The notes beneath the pieces were generated by a model. It worked only from the letters and a program-made list of their open reading frames with translations. It was not told the DNA's origin and did no database searches. From an uncultured Clostridia bacterium (lineage in GTDB: Bacteria > Bacillota > Clostridia > Christensenellales > CAG-314): a DNA stretch of 64,000 nucleotides. A program made the translations under genes and the position numbers. The stretch lies in contig CALVWF010000006.1 in NCBI GenBank assembly GCA_944364615.1, positions 51,603 to 115,602 of the forward strand. Direction: 5' to 3'. Positions 1 to 8,894 of this stretch are shown one piece after another (position 1 is the first letter of the stretch; each line of letters starts with the position of its first letter).

Positions 1-481
1 TTGTAAGATAGTTTTTGCGCAGTACGGTAAGATAAAAAACGACATACTGCTTGTTGCTTCCCGCAATAAACGAGTTGAATTGCAGTTCCTTGTAACTTTT
101 GTACAACTTTTGCAGTTCGGTGGTCAGAGCCGTTTTTATTTTGTTGTTGCTCATTAAAGGCAACGCAACGTTGTCCATCGCAACGGCGTTGTCAGGCAAA
201 ACCACGTACACAGCCAAAGAGTTGGATGTCGGCAACGTGCTTATATACTGAGCAAAAATGTCTTTAAATTCCGTCAGAAATTCTTCGGAAAGAAAATGAT
301 TGGTGTAGGCAAAAGTATCAACGGTCGATTTGTTGAAATTGAGCCCGAACATGCGCATTATCTTGACCTGTTTCAACACGCCGTCAAACCCTACAACAAT
401 GTTCAAAGCGTGCTTGGACGGTGGAATCTGACGCAAATCGGCAAAGGAAAAATCCGAAACGGAAGATTGAAAAAGATTCAT
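1..481 (-). CDS. PilM-like pilus assembly protein (partial, C-terminus outside window)
   Basis: The reading frame is open from an ATG at 481 to the window edge, giving about 160 residues. A GAGGTG ribosome binding site lies just upstream of the ATG. Residues from about 85 (YVVLPDNAV, then LPLMSNNKIKTAL and a Tyr-containing helix) resemble the start of the second subdomain of PilM/ComM-type actin-like ATPases, which link the inner-membrane pilus platform to PilN in the cytoplasm. It follows a prepilin-like gene by 9 bp and closes a run of pilin-type genes, which supports a role in pilus or pseudopilus assembly. The identification rests on weak sequence resemblance plus context. A different actin-fold protein is possible. 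Confidence 0.5.
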   Translation of the reverse strand, partial: MNLFQSSVSDFSFADLRQIPPSKHALNIVVGFDGVLKQVKIMRMFGLNFNKSTVDTFAYTNHFLSEEFLTEFKDIFAQYISTLPTSNSLAVYVVLPDNAVAMDNVALPLMSNNKIKTALTTELQKLYKSYKELQFNSFIAGSNKQYVVFYLTVLRKNYLT

Positions 482-490
482 CTTGACACC

Positions 491-1024
491 TCACTTAAAT
501 ACAATAAGACACAGAAACTGCAACTGCGAAACAGGACAGTTTATTTCAAACCGCACCGATCCCGAAACGTTGGCAACGTTGTCGGGGTACGCGACAATGT
601 CGATTTCGCTGACTGTTGTGCAGTCTACGTAAACGTAGTTGAATTGTCCGACCGTTTCGCCGTGGTAAATGCTTTCGGGGTAACCGAACCGCAACTGCGG
701 AACAACATTTCCATCCACAACGGAAGTGACCAAAGTTACCGAATACACGGTACCGTCGGTGTGCGTGGCGGAAACTACCGCAGTACCGTCGGTAGAAAAC
801 GTGTAGTCCTGTTTGTCAAACGCCGAAAACCAGAAGTCCAGTTCTTCCCTGATGTCCAACGTTTCGGAATTTCTGACTACCGAGTAGTCGCTGTTTTCCA
901 CATTCCGCCCCATAAAAGAAACAAAGGTCAGCACAACGCCCGCCACCAACGCAAAAAGCGCAATGGCGATCATAAGTTCGTAAAGGGTAAACGCCCTTTT
1001 AAAATTGCCGTGACCTTTAAACAT
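491..1024 (-). CDS. Prepilin-like protein (minor pseudopilin)
   Basis: This protein of about 177 residues begins MFKGHGNFKR and then has the type IV prepilin signature AFTLYELM followed by a hydrophobic helix (IAIALFALVAGVVLTFVSF). Prepilin peptidase would cut before Phe, and Glu5 of the mature form is present. The start at 1024 was chosen because AAAGGAC lies 9-10 bases upstream; an upstream in-frame start would add 12 residues that do not look like a leader. The remainder is a small beta-rich domain typical of minor pilins (GspI/J or PilW/PilX type). It lies 9 bp upstream of the PilM-like gene and is probably co-transcribed with it. The exact pilin class is not determined. Confidence 0.75.
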   Translation of the reverse strand: MFKGHGNFKRAFTLYELMIAIALFALVAGVVLTFVSFMGRNVENSDYSVVRNSETLDIREELDFWFSAFDKQDYTFSTDGTAVVSATHTDGTVYSVTLVTSVVDGNVVPQLRFGYPESIYHGETVGQFNYVYVDCTTVSEIDIVAYPDNVANVSGSVRFEINCPVSQLQFLCLIVFK

Positions 1025-1110
1025 ACACAAACAGTCCTTTAAAAAATACTGATACCGCACAGATGTTCCGAACCGTGCCGAAACATTTGTCCGGTATCAT
1101 TGTACCACTT

Positions 1111-1152
1111 TTTAAAAAAAAGGGGAATACAAAGACGCCCCTTTTTTTTAAA
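1111..1152 (-). terminator. Rho-independent terminator after the 236-aa prepilin gene
   Basis: An eight-base A run plus GGGG (1114-1125) pairs with CCCC plus an eight-base T run (1138-1149). The loop is 12 nt and A/T runs sit on both sides, so the hairpin would work on either strand. It lies between the prepilin gene ending at 1180 and the one starting at 1024, which suggests separate transcription of the downstream pair. Confidence 0.65.
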
Positions 1153-1179
1153 AATGTTAAGTTTTTAATACGATATTTA

Positions 1180-1890
1180 TTATACTCCAGGGTTGGGTTC
1201 AGGATCAGGTTCAGCAACAACAGTCAATGTAAGACCGTTTGCGGGGATGTTATTATCCTCTGTAGCCTCGCTGTCATAAGCGGAGATACCCGTATACGGT
1301 GCGTACAGTGCGCCTTCCAGTACAAATTCAGTAGGTTTTTCAGTAATATTGATTACAAAGTAACCTGCATATGCAGTTTCGTTTACTGTAATATTGTAGA
1401 CATACAGAGCATACGTTTCTTTGAGTTTTTCCCCATTGGGTTGGCCCTGTTGAGGAGTTTCAAGTACGAAATCTGTACCCTCAGTGTCTGCTCCGACTTT
1501 AATATTGAGTTTGGTAGCAGCTGTAAGACCTTCGCCGGCAATTCCTTGAAGTTCGCCTATATCTACAGCTCCGCTTTTCAATACAGCAACGTTTGCATTG
1601 CCGGACAATGTGCCGAGTGTTTGCAATTGATTGTTGATGTAAACAAATGCGTAGCCGTCACTTACAAATACCATACCGGTAAGATTGTCATTATTGGGAT
1701 CGTCGTCAGTTATTGACTGAGAAATATAATCAGTCATTGCGTTGTGGCATACTTGCATTGCTGCAGATTGCTTTGCGCTTGCAACAACGTTGCTGAATGT
1801 AGGAATAAGTACGGCTGCCAGAATTGCGATGACAGCAATTACAATTACCAATTCTGTAATGGTAAATGCATTCTTTTTCTTGTTGAGCAT
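1180..1890 (-). CDS. Prepilin-like protein, 236 aa
   Basis: The N-terminus MLNKKKNAFTITELVIVI is a short basic leader, a cleavage site with Ala at -1, and the Glu5 hydrophobic helix of type IV pilins and type II secretion pseudopilins. AAGGAGA precedes the ATG. The pilin helix runs to about residue 45. A globular part of about 190 residues follows and ends in a Pro/Asp/Glu tail (EPDPEPNPGV). The protein would be processed by a prepilin peptidase that is not in this window and assembled into an envelope fibre. It is larger than a typical major pilin (about 150 aa). Its leader closely matches those of the larger prepilins at 2018-3946, 4019-6022 and 7311-8894. Confidence 0.8.
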   Translation of the reverse strand: MLNKKKNAFTITELVIVIAVIAILAAVLIPTFSNVVASAKQSAAMQVCHNAMTDYISQSITDDDPNNDNLTGMVFVSDGYAFVYINNQLQTLGTLSGNANVAVLKSGAVDIGELQGIAGEGLTAATKLNIKVGADTEGTDFVLETPQQGQPNGEKLKETYALYVYNITVNETAYAGYFVINITEKPTEFVLEGALYAPYTGISAYDSEATEDNNIPANGLTLTVVAEPDPEPNPGV

Positions 1891-2017
1891 TTTACAATAT
1901 TCTCCTTTTAAAAATTTGTTTTTTTATTTCACGAACAAAGTCCGCAAATGTCAATTCAATCAAACTTTTCTGCTACTGGAATTCAGAAGCAGAAAAGCAA
2001 CGATTTTTAACGCTTGA

Positions 2018-3946
2018 CTATTCTGCCTTTTGCAAAATAACTGCCCAATTCATCCAACCTATTCTCGGTTTCTCGTATCTTTCGACAGCAACCCCGTCAA
2101 CGGTAAGATTTTCGATAACCAGATTTATTCCGTTCAAAGAAGATGTCAATTTCAAAAATTCTGTAGGAATAACGTTTTTGTCTGTTCCCAATTCCGTCTT
2201 TCCCGTAAGGCTGAAATAAACTCCGTCCACCTTCCATTTGATTTTGTCTTTATCCACCCACGTATTGATAGTTTCACAGTTTACGATGTTAATCTTGGTA
2301 AATTTTACCGTTTCAGCCGTAGCGGCAATATCCGTCGTCATATGCGAACAAAGTATACCGGCATGAGAGTCACCGGAATTTGGATCAAGTTCTGTAAGAT
2401 TACGGTTTGCTGTTACTTTAACATTTTCAAGCGAAACGTTATCTACAATAGCGGCGCTGTTCTGACCGCTTATTGCAATAATGCCGGCAACTTTTCTTTG
2501 TCCGTAAACTTCAAGATTTTTAACAGACGAATCGGTAATTTTAACTGTATGCGTTGCACTGAATTTTCCGTATGCACGGCCAACAATACCCGCCACAGCG
2601 TCATAGCCTTTTATGTAGCCCACTTCACCATTTTCATTGGCACCGTCAATATGAATATTGTCGAACTCTGCATCTCCAAGTACACAGCCGGCAATAATTC
2701 CTGCGGAGTCGGTAATGGACAGTATTCCCGACTTACCGTCAACTGTAATAGTTCTTTCGTTCAGGTCCAATCTGACATCTTTTACGTTAATATTAGAAAT
2801 TTTTACGGTTTCGCCTGCTTTGGCTATAACAGTCCCGAACAGTCCGTAAGAGTAGTTATATGCACCCTGCGGATATTCATTGTCGTCTTCTGTCTGATAT
2901 TGTGCTCCCTGCGGAACAAATTGAGCATCCAATTCGTAGCCTGTGATGGTAACGCCACCAAAGTCAACGGAAAAGCCGGAAGGAACATTGCCCGTTACAA
3001 CGTCACGGTGCGTAGCGGAAATTGCTGTAGGCGACACTTCGCTGAAACTGACCTCTACCTTTTTAAGACTGTCTCCGCCTTTACCAAACACTACTTTTTT
3101 ACCCGCAAGTTTTTCTGCCGTACTGTCTTCATTGGACATCGTAGACAGCGTTGCCATTGTTGCACGCATTACCTGTGCCTGCTGTTCAACAGTAACCGTT
3201 CCGCCACCTTCTATCGTCGCTCCGACTTTGGGCATTTCAAGACTGATTACGTTTGAATTGATTGTCTGAGTTTCAATGTCTGTTGCTATCGTTTCCGAAT
3301 ATGTATAACCCAACTTCTGATTATTGATTGCGGCAACAATCGTGTTTCCCCACATCTTATCCGTAACTTTATCTGCAAGGTCACCGTATTTACCCGAGAA
3401 AGACGTCTGGAACTTTGTTATATCTCCACCCGACATTACATAGAAGTCGTAGTAAACTCCTGCAATATACGGACCGTCGCTTTCTCCGATTGTGCACAGC
3501 AGGTAACCCTTAGATTTTTGCTGTCCGGATTTATCAAAGACATTTACGCCGTTGCCAAGACCGAAATCCGCCGTAAACGATACATTATATTGCTCGTCTG
3601 ACGAAGAAATCAGCGTAACGAAGTTGGCATTTTCATACCATATAAGATACATATTATCCTGCTTTAATGCAGTAGCAAGCAAGAACGGATTTGTCGTGTC
3701 GGTAAGTCCTTGTTGAGACAAAGCCAACATCAAATCGTCGTATGTTTCGGGGGCTTTGCCTGTTTCCGCTTTATACACTGACAATGCCGTATTTAAATTT
3801 TCGACCAGTTGCATGTCGTGCGACTTCTTAGAATTGTCTATTACTTCCGAGAAAGTAGGAATCAGGATTGCTGCCAGAATGGCAATTACTGCTATTACCA
3901 CAACCAGTTCGGTAATGGTAAACGCCTTTTTGTTCTTTGGGATCAT
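2018..3946 (-). CDS. Giant prepilin-like protein A, 642 aa, with repetitive C-terminal domain
   Basis: The leader MIPKNKKAFTITELVVVI gives a type IV prepilin cleavage site with Ala at -1, and AAGGAGA precedes the ATG. Residues 1-45 form the pilin helix. Residues to about 290 form a module that is nucleotide-identical to the neighbouring gene over 849 bp. From about residue 330 the sequence has repeating beta-strand blocks with GLUG-like glycine motifs (AGIVGRAYGK, VAGIIAISG), suggesting a beta-helix or adhesin-like domain. At 642 residues it is about four times a normal pilin. It is probably a surface-exposed tip or minor subunit of the fibre. Function and ligand are unknown. Duplication of this gene is described under findings. 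Confidence 0.75.
   Translation of the reverse strand: MIPKNKKAFTITELVVVIAVIAILAAILIPTFSEVIDNSKKSHDMQLVENLNTALSVYKAETGKAPETYDDLMLALSQQGLTDTTNPFLLATALKQDNMYLIWYENANFVTLISSSDEQYNVSFTADFGLGNGVNVFDKSGQQKSKGYLLCTIGESDGPYIAGVYYDFYVMSGGDITKFQTSFSGKYGDLADKVTDKMWGNTIVAAINNQKLGYTYSETIATDIETQTINSNVISLEMPKVGATIEGGGTVTVEQQAQVMRATMATLSTMSNEDSTAEKLAGKKVVFGKGGDSLKKVEVSFSEVSPTAISATHRDVVTGNVPSGFSVDFGGVTITGYELDAQFVPQGAQYQTEDDNEYPQGAYNYSYGLFGTVIAKAGETVKISNINVKDVRLDLNERTITVDGKSGILSITDSAGIIAGCVLGDAEFDNIHIDGANENGEVGYIKGYDAVAGIVGRAYGKFSATHTVKITDSSVKNLEVYGQRKVAGIIAISGQNSAAIVDNVSLENVKVTANRNLTELDPNSGDSHAGILCSHMTTDIAATAETVKFTKINIVNCETINTWVDKDKIKWKVDGVYFSLTGKTELGTDKNVIPTEFLKLTSSLNGINLVIENLTVDGVAVERYEKPRIGWMNWAVILQKAE
3083..3931. 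repeat. 849-bp direct repeat, copy 1
   Basis: No nucleotide difference was seen against 5153-6001 (offset 2070). It covers roughly codons 6-288 of giant prepilin A. Just past 3082 toward the 3' end of the genes, scattered mismatches appear, and beyond about 2940 the two genes are clearly diverged. Confidence 0.9.
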
Positions 3947-4018
3947 AACTCAATCTCCTTATCTTAACATATACAGTCTTGGATCAAACCAAACCGTGTG
4001 TATGTGCGAATATAAATT

Positions 4019-6022
4019 TTAATTTGCACTTGCCGTCAAAATTATTACTTTTGCCCCGCCGTACGCTAATCCCGGACTGGTAGTCCATGTTTTATTGATA
4101 GCAACTCCGTCAATGACGAGATTTGTTATAGTGAATGTTGCCCCATTGTCGGTAGACAATTCGCTGATGAGTTTGAGGAAATTGCTGTTACTCAAAGGTA
4201 CACTTCCGGTATTTCCCGGAACGTTTGCTCCTGCATGAACACTACTGGGCTTATACTCGGTCGTACCGTCTTCTGAATAGTAAAGACCTCCATCCTGCCA
4301 TATAGGTGTAGAATCAGCACCGGAAACGGGAACATAGTTATTTACGCATGTACATCCGTTAATTGTAATGTCTTTCCATTGTGCATCACTTTTGACCACT
4401 CCGAAACCGCCTACAATACCGGCAATAGAAACCTTTCTGTCGCCTGCAGTATCGCCCTCAACATTTCTCGAAGCACTTACATTGACATTGGTGAGAGAAG
4501 CACCGTCAATCGTAATTGTACCGTTCGACGAGTGAATACCGAACAAGCCCCCGGCACGACGCTGTCCGATTATATCGAGATTACTTACATTGCAGTTTTT
4601 CAACTCAACTACAGGATATGGATTAGTTCCTTCTTTCGAGTAAGCACGACCTACAATCGCGGCAGGACTGTCGTAAGCCTTAATATAGCCGTTTGATCCG
4701 TCTGCCTGTTTGCCGTCTATAGTTATATTCTCAAATACGGCATCGCCTAATACACACCCTGCTACAACTGCTGCCGAGTCTGTAATTGTAGGAACGCCCT
4801 CCTTGCCGTCAACAGTAATTGTTCTACCGTTTAGATCAAGACAAACGTCTTTGATCGTAAGATTGGATATTGTTACCTTTTCTCCGTTCTTTACTATTAT
4901 AGTTCCAAACAGTCCGTAAGAGTAGTTGTATGCACCGTTGGGGAAGTTGTTATCATCATTTGTCTGGAATTGTGCACCTTGAGGGGCAAATTGAGCATCC
5001 AATTCGTAGCCTGTGATGGTAACGCCACCAAAGTCAACGGAAAAGCCGGAAGGAACATTGGCCGTTACAACGTCACGGTGCGTAGCGGAAATTGCTGTAG
5101 GCGACACTTCGCTGAAACTGACCTCTACGTCTTTAAGACTTTCTCCGCCTTCACCAAACACTACTTTTTTACCCGCAAGTTTTTCTGCCGTACTGTCTTC
5201 ATTGGACATCGTAGACAGCGTTGCCATTGTTGCACGCATTACCTGTGCCTGCTGTTCAACAGTAACCGTTCCGCCACCTTCTATCGTCGCTCCGACTTTG
5301 GGCATTTCAAGACTGATTACGTTTGAATTGATTGTCTGAGTTTCAATGTCTGTTGCTATCGTTTCCGAATATGTATAACCCAACTTCTGATTATTGATTG
5401 CGGCAACAATCGTGTTTCCCCACATCTTATCCGTAACTTTATCTGCAAGGTCACCGTATTTACCCGAGAAAGACGTCTGGAACTTTGTTATATCTCCACC
5501 CGACATTACATAGAAGTCGTAGTAAACTCCTGCAATATACGGACCGTCGCTTTCTCCGATTGTGCACAGCAGGTAACCCTTAGATTTTTGCTGTCCGGAT
5601 TTATCAAAGACATTTACGCCGTTGCCAAGACCGAAATCCGCCGTAAACGATACATTATATTGCTCGTCTGACGAAGAAATCAGCGTAACGAAGTTGGCAT
5701 TTTCATACCATATAAGATACATATTATCCTGCTTTAATGCAGTAGCAAGCAAGAACGGATTTGTCGTGTCGGTAAGTCCTTGTTGAGACAAAGCCAACAT
5801 CAAATCGTCGTATGTTTCGGGGGCTTTGCCTGTTTCCGCTTTATACACTGACAATGCCGTATTTAAATTTTCGACCAGTTGCATGTCGTGCGACTTCTTA
5901 GAATTGTCTATTACTTCCGAGAAAGTAGGAATCAGGATTGCTGCCAGAATGGCAATTACTGCTATTACCACAACCAGTTCGGTAATGGTAAACGCCTTTT
6001 TAGAACGAAAACGGTTGTACAT
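4019..6022 (-). CDS. Giant prepilin-like protein B, 667 aa, with repetitive C-terminal domain
   Basis: The start at 6022 (MYNRFRSKKAFTITELV) was chosen because GGAGG lies 5-6 bases upstream. An in-frame ATG at 6034 overlaps that ribosome binding site and is unlikely. The pilin helix and the next 240 residues are identical at DNA level to giant prepilin A. The C-terminal half is homologous but diverged, and it again has glycine-centred beta repeats (AAVVAGCVLG, AAIVGRAYSK, IAGIVGGFGV). It differs from A mainly in the inserts and in the last 100 residues. The gene lies 72 bp upstream of A in the same orientation, so A and B look like a tandem duplication with homogenised 5' halves and variable 3' halves. 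The substrate or ligand is unknown. Confidence 0.75.
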   Translation of the reverse strand: MYNRFRSKKAFTITELVVVIAVIAILAAILIPTFSEVIDNSKKSHDMQLVENLNTALSVYKAETGKAPETYDDLMLALSQQGLTDTTNPFLLATALKQDNMYLIWYENANFVTLISSSDEQYNVSFTADFGLGNGVNVFDKSGQQKSKGYLLCTIGESDGPYIAGVYYDFYVMSGGDITKFQTSFSGKYGDLADKVTDKMWGNTIVAAINNQKLGYTYSETIATDIETQTINSNVISLEMPKVGATIEGGGTVTVEQQAQVMRATMATLSTMSNEDSTAEKLAGKKVVFGEGGESLKDVEVSFSEVSPTAISATHRDVVTANVPSGFSVDFGGVTITGYELDAQFAPQGAQFQTNDDNNFPNGAYNYSYGLFGTIIVKNGEKVTISNLTIKDVCLDLNGRTITVDGKEGVPTITDSAAVVAGCVLGDAVFENITIDGKQADGSNGYIKAYDSPAAIVGRAYSKEGTNPYPVVELKNCNVSNLDIIGQRRAGGLFGIHSSNGTITIDGASLTNVNVSASRNVEGDTAGDRKVSIAGIVGGFGVVKSDAQWKDITINGCTCVNNYVPVSGADSTPIWQDGGLYYSEDGTTEYKPSSVHAGANVPGNTGSVPLSNSNFLKLISELSTDNGATFTITNLVIDGVAINKTWTTSPGLAYGGAKVIILTASAN
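5153..6001. repeat. 849-bp direct repeat, copy 2
   Basis: Identical, as far as can be read, to 3083-3931. It includes the prepilin helix and the shared N-terminal module of giant prepilin B. Confidence 0.9.
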
Positions 6023-6060
6023 AATATCCTCCATGTTTGATTATCTGTATTTAAAGTTGT

Positions 6061-6825
6061 TTAAGCCTCTTTCTTGGCCTTGCGCAATTCTTTCTTGCGC
6101 TGTTTGCGATACGCCTGTTCTTCCTTGATCTGCGCTACAGTGATATCCACGGTCTGTTTGGCAAGTTCAAGATCGGCAGATGTTTCAAGACGCACCACAA
6201 CGGGGTTTATCTTGATGTTTTTAATGCCCTCTTCCTTGACGAACCTGTTTAAATCGCTGTTGAACAACATAAAGTTCAAAACCACTACACCGCGGCGAAT
6301 AGACGCACGCATTACCTTGTCGGTAGCAATCTTGAAAGTTTCGGCAGTAGACGAACGGCTGACCTTGGCTTTGTCGTGAGCAAGTATATACATGCTCAGC
6401 TGACTGTACATGTTGCGTGTTCCCTCGGGCAGATTGTCGTATTTGTCGGCAAAAGTCTTGCTCTCCTTGCCGGTAGCCTGGAACATTACGCTGTCTTCGG
6501 TAATTTCGCCGTACTTGTTGACAAAGTCGTCGATTGTTTCCTGATCGGCAGGCATCTGTTCCACAACAGGTTGCTGCTGAGGCTCCGCTGCTGTTTCCGC
6601 CACGGTTGCCGCGGGAAGATCCTGAACGATTTCTATCTTGCCGTCCTTGACTTTAAGATAAACGTCGTCGGACTCTTCGATCCTCATTCCTTTTCCGGCA
6701 TTGATTTTTTCGGAAACGGCTTTTTTCTTGCCTTCTTTAAGTCGCGATTCTATTGCCCACAGTACGATTGCGCCCAGCAACAGTACCACAAACACGCAAC
6801 TTATAACAATGTAAAAAACATCCAT
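6061..6825 (-). CDS. Membrane-anchored protein of unknown function, 254 aa
   Basis: I do not recognise a family. The start is the ATG at 6825, preceded by an AGGGGGG ribosome binding site. Residues 1-28 are one transmembrane helix (MDVFYIVISCVFVVLLLGAI). After a basic stretch and a Val/Gln/Pro/Glu-rich linker comes a cytoplasmic or extracellular alpha/beta domain of about 140 residues, and the protein ends in a highly basic helix (KQRKKELRKAKKEA). It sits between the prepilin genes and immediately downstream of a second small single-helix protein, in one transcription unit. This suggests an accessory envelope component of the pilus system. Confidence 0.6.
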   Translation of the reverse strand: MDVFYIVISCVFVVLLLGAIVLWAIESRLKEGKKKAVSEKINAGKGMRIEESDDVYLKVKDGKIEIVQDLPAATVAETAAEPQQQPVVEQMPADQETIDDFVNKYGEITEDSVMFQATGKESKTFADKYDNLPEGTRNMYSQLSMYILAHDKAKVSRSSTAETFKIATDKVMRASIRRGVVVLNFMLFNSDLNRFVKEEGIKNIKINPVVVRLETSADLELAKQTVDITVAQIKEEQAYRKQRKKELRKAKKEA

Positions 6826-6842
6826 AGTCTGGGCCCCCCTGT

Positions 6843-7070
6843 TTACTTGCTGACAAGTTCGACGTTGTCGCTGTTGACGTCCACACATTCAATGCGGACG
6901 GTCTTGCCATCCTGAACAATATCCAGCAGATACTGTTCGCTTTGCTCGATTTGCTGTACTTCCTGTTTGGATTGGTCAATGCGCTTTTTCATTTCGACGG
7001 CCTTGTAGACAACAGCCGCAAGCAAGGCAGCCGCAAGCAGAGAACTGACCACAATGATTACAACTTCCAT
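6843..7070 (-). CDS. Small single-span membrane protein, 75 aa
   Basis: The ATG at 7070 has AAGGAGA upstream. Residues 1-24 form a transmembrane helix (MEVVIIVVSSLLAAALLAAV), followed by a polar, probably coiled-coil segment rich in Lys, Gln and Glu (KKRIDQSKQEVQQIEQSEQ) and a short acidic tail. It ends 17 bp before the next membrane-anchored gene, so the two are probably translated from one message. There is no recognisable family. The architecture would fit a small scaffold protein. Confidence 0.55.
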   Translation of the reverse strand: MEVVIIVVSSLLAAALLAAVVYKAVEMKKRIDQSKQEVQQIEQSEQYLLDIVQDGKTVRIECVDVNSDNVELVSK

Positions 7071-7310
7071 ACCAACACTCTCCTTAAATATTTCGCTGTA
7101 CGTTTGTAAAAAAAAACGCGTTGAATATTGCGAAAAACACCGCAATACCACTAAATGTTACTGTAATATCAGTTTAGCACCAATACAGTGTCACGTCAAT
7201 ACCTTTTTTGAAATTTATTATAATTATTATAATAAGCAACGCATTGAACTGTTTTTTTTGTAAAAGTATTTTACGTATTATGCTTTCATTGATTTTGCGC
7301 CTTGCCAAGA

Positions 7311-8894
7311 TTAATTTTCGGATTTAGTTACTATGTAAGTAAATTCATCCGATGTAGGACCGTCTTGTCTAACAGCCTCGTGGCCATCAGCCACAAAATT
7401 CGCAACAGGATTTTCCGTTGTGCTTGCTGCGGGATTATATTTATCAAACGTTCCACCGTAAACATTAATCTTCGCATTTGTGTTATCTTGCAGATTCAAA
7501 AGCCAATAACCGCTACCGTAAGTAGCCATTGCTGTAAAATAACCGCCATAAATTTCACACACTGAATCGCCATCTGCCAATACGCATGTGAGTCCGCTTT
7601 TGAATGTTCCAGATTTCAACACAAGTTTGCTATTTTCGTTTGTTTCAAACATACGACCGTTAGAAGCACCGTCTATATAAGCCTGATCGAAATCAAACGT
7701 TCCGTTGCCGTCTATCGTCAATTGGGCAGAACCCATCAACACAATGTAACCAGCAGTATAAGACGTTGTAGCCGAATAAGTTACCGTGTGTCCGTTCATG
7801 TCGAGAAACCTTCTGCAATTAGAATCTCCACCCAACTTTAAAACTACCGTCAACGTGATGTCTTTTATTAATTTATAGTAACTGTCGCCGTCAACTACTT
7901 GCTTCATTCTTAACAGTTGCGCTTGGTTTTCAATGAGATACGGACTTGTCGCAGTGCCAACTCCTCCGGCAAATAAACTCATTGCTTCGCTGTCTGCTAC
8001 GTCGGTCATCACGTTTTCGGTTCCGGTTACAACTGTACTCAAGTTCTCTGCCACTATAGCATCTGTTGCCACTACGGTTGTATTATTATCACTGTTATCA
8101 ATAACAGCTATGGTATCGGCAGTAAAGTTTTCAGCAGTTGTAGTAATTACGACAGCTGGAACTTTTGCCTGACTTTCAAGAACCACCCTTCCTTGCGCAA
8201 TACTAAGATTGCCGAGTACCACGCCGAATTCATGATACGACTGAGATGCAACAGCCGTAATTTCAACAAGGGTTGCTGTGCCGTAGTGAGACACATTACT
8301 TTGTGGTCCATCAATGGTGAGAGTACCGCCGTTTGTGTTAAAAATCACTTCTCGGGCGTCGTTCGCAGAATATAAAATTGAAATATTTTGGTTATCACCT
8401 ACATCAATACCCGTAGAAACGGCCAAACCGGTTGCCGGTATTGCAGAGACATCTATAGCCGAAAGAAAGTAACTATATTCGCCCGTCGATGTTTCTTCAA
8501 CATTATCTGTTATTTTCCAAAATTTGTAACCCAGTTCGGATTTGGTTGCGGAATCTTTATAAACAAAATTTCCGTCTTTAACTAATGCAAACCTGTTAGA
8601 CACCTGGTCCCATACAATGTCCCCGTTTGAAACAGGAGTAAGATTTTCCACAGAATACCCTTCGCTTAATGCGACTTTCAGGACATCCTGCATTGTTGTA
8701 GGTTTTCCGTTCAACGTTTCGTCAGCATACAGCGCCGTATTAATGTTTCTAACGACTGATGTATCAGACGATACATTTGCCTGTTCGATGACATTTGAAA
8801 AAGTAGGAATAAGTATTGCTGCAAGAATTGCAACTACTGCTATTACAATCACGAGTTCGGTGATTGTAAATGCTTTGCGGTGTTTGATGCTCAT
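7311..8894 (-). CDS. Giant prepilin-like protein C, 527 aa
   Basis: The start at 8894 (MSIKHRKAFTITELVIVI) was chosen because AGAGGT lies about 10 bases upstream and a typical short basic leader follows. The longer frame would add 33 atypical residues. The pilin helix is followed by an alpha/beta segment and then a C-terminal region with GVGTATSPYLI, a motif common before beta-helix repeats in surface proteins, and repeated short strands (KLVLKSGTFKSG, IYGGYFTAMA). It is separated from the 75-aa gene by about 240 bp, so it may have its own promoter. It is only distantly similar to proteins A and B outside the leader. It is probably a fibre subunit with a displayed domain of unknown ligand. 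Confidence 0.7.
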   Translation of the reverse strand: MSIKHRKAFTITELVIVIAVVAILAAILIPTFSNVIEQANVSSDTSVVRNINTALYADETLNGKPTTMQDVLKVALSEGYSVENLTPVSNGDIVWDQVSNRFALVKDGNFVYKDSATKSELGYKFWKITDNVEETSTGEYSYFLSAIDVSAIPATGLAVSTGIDVGDNQNISILYSANDAREVIFNTNGGTLTIDGPQSNVSHYGTATLVEITAVASQSYHEFGVVLGNLSIAQGRVVLESQAKVPAVVITTTAENFTADTIAVIDNSDNNTTVVATDAIVAENLSTVVTGTENVMTDVADSEAMSLFAGGVGTATSPYLIENQAQLLRMKQVVDGDSYYKLIKDITLTVVLKLGGDSNCRRFLDMNGHTVTYSATTSYTAGYIVLMGSAQLTIDGNGTFDFDQAYIDGASNGRMFETNENSKLVLKSGTFKSGLTCVLADGDSVCEIYGGYFTAMATYGSGYWLLNLQDNTNAKINVYGGTFDKYNPAASTTENPVANFVADGHEAVRQDGPTSDEFTYIVTKSEN

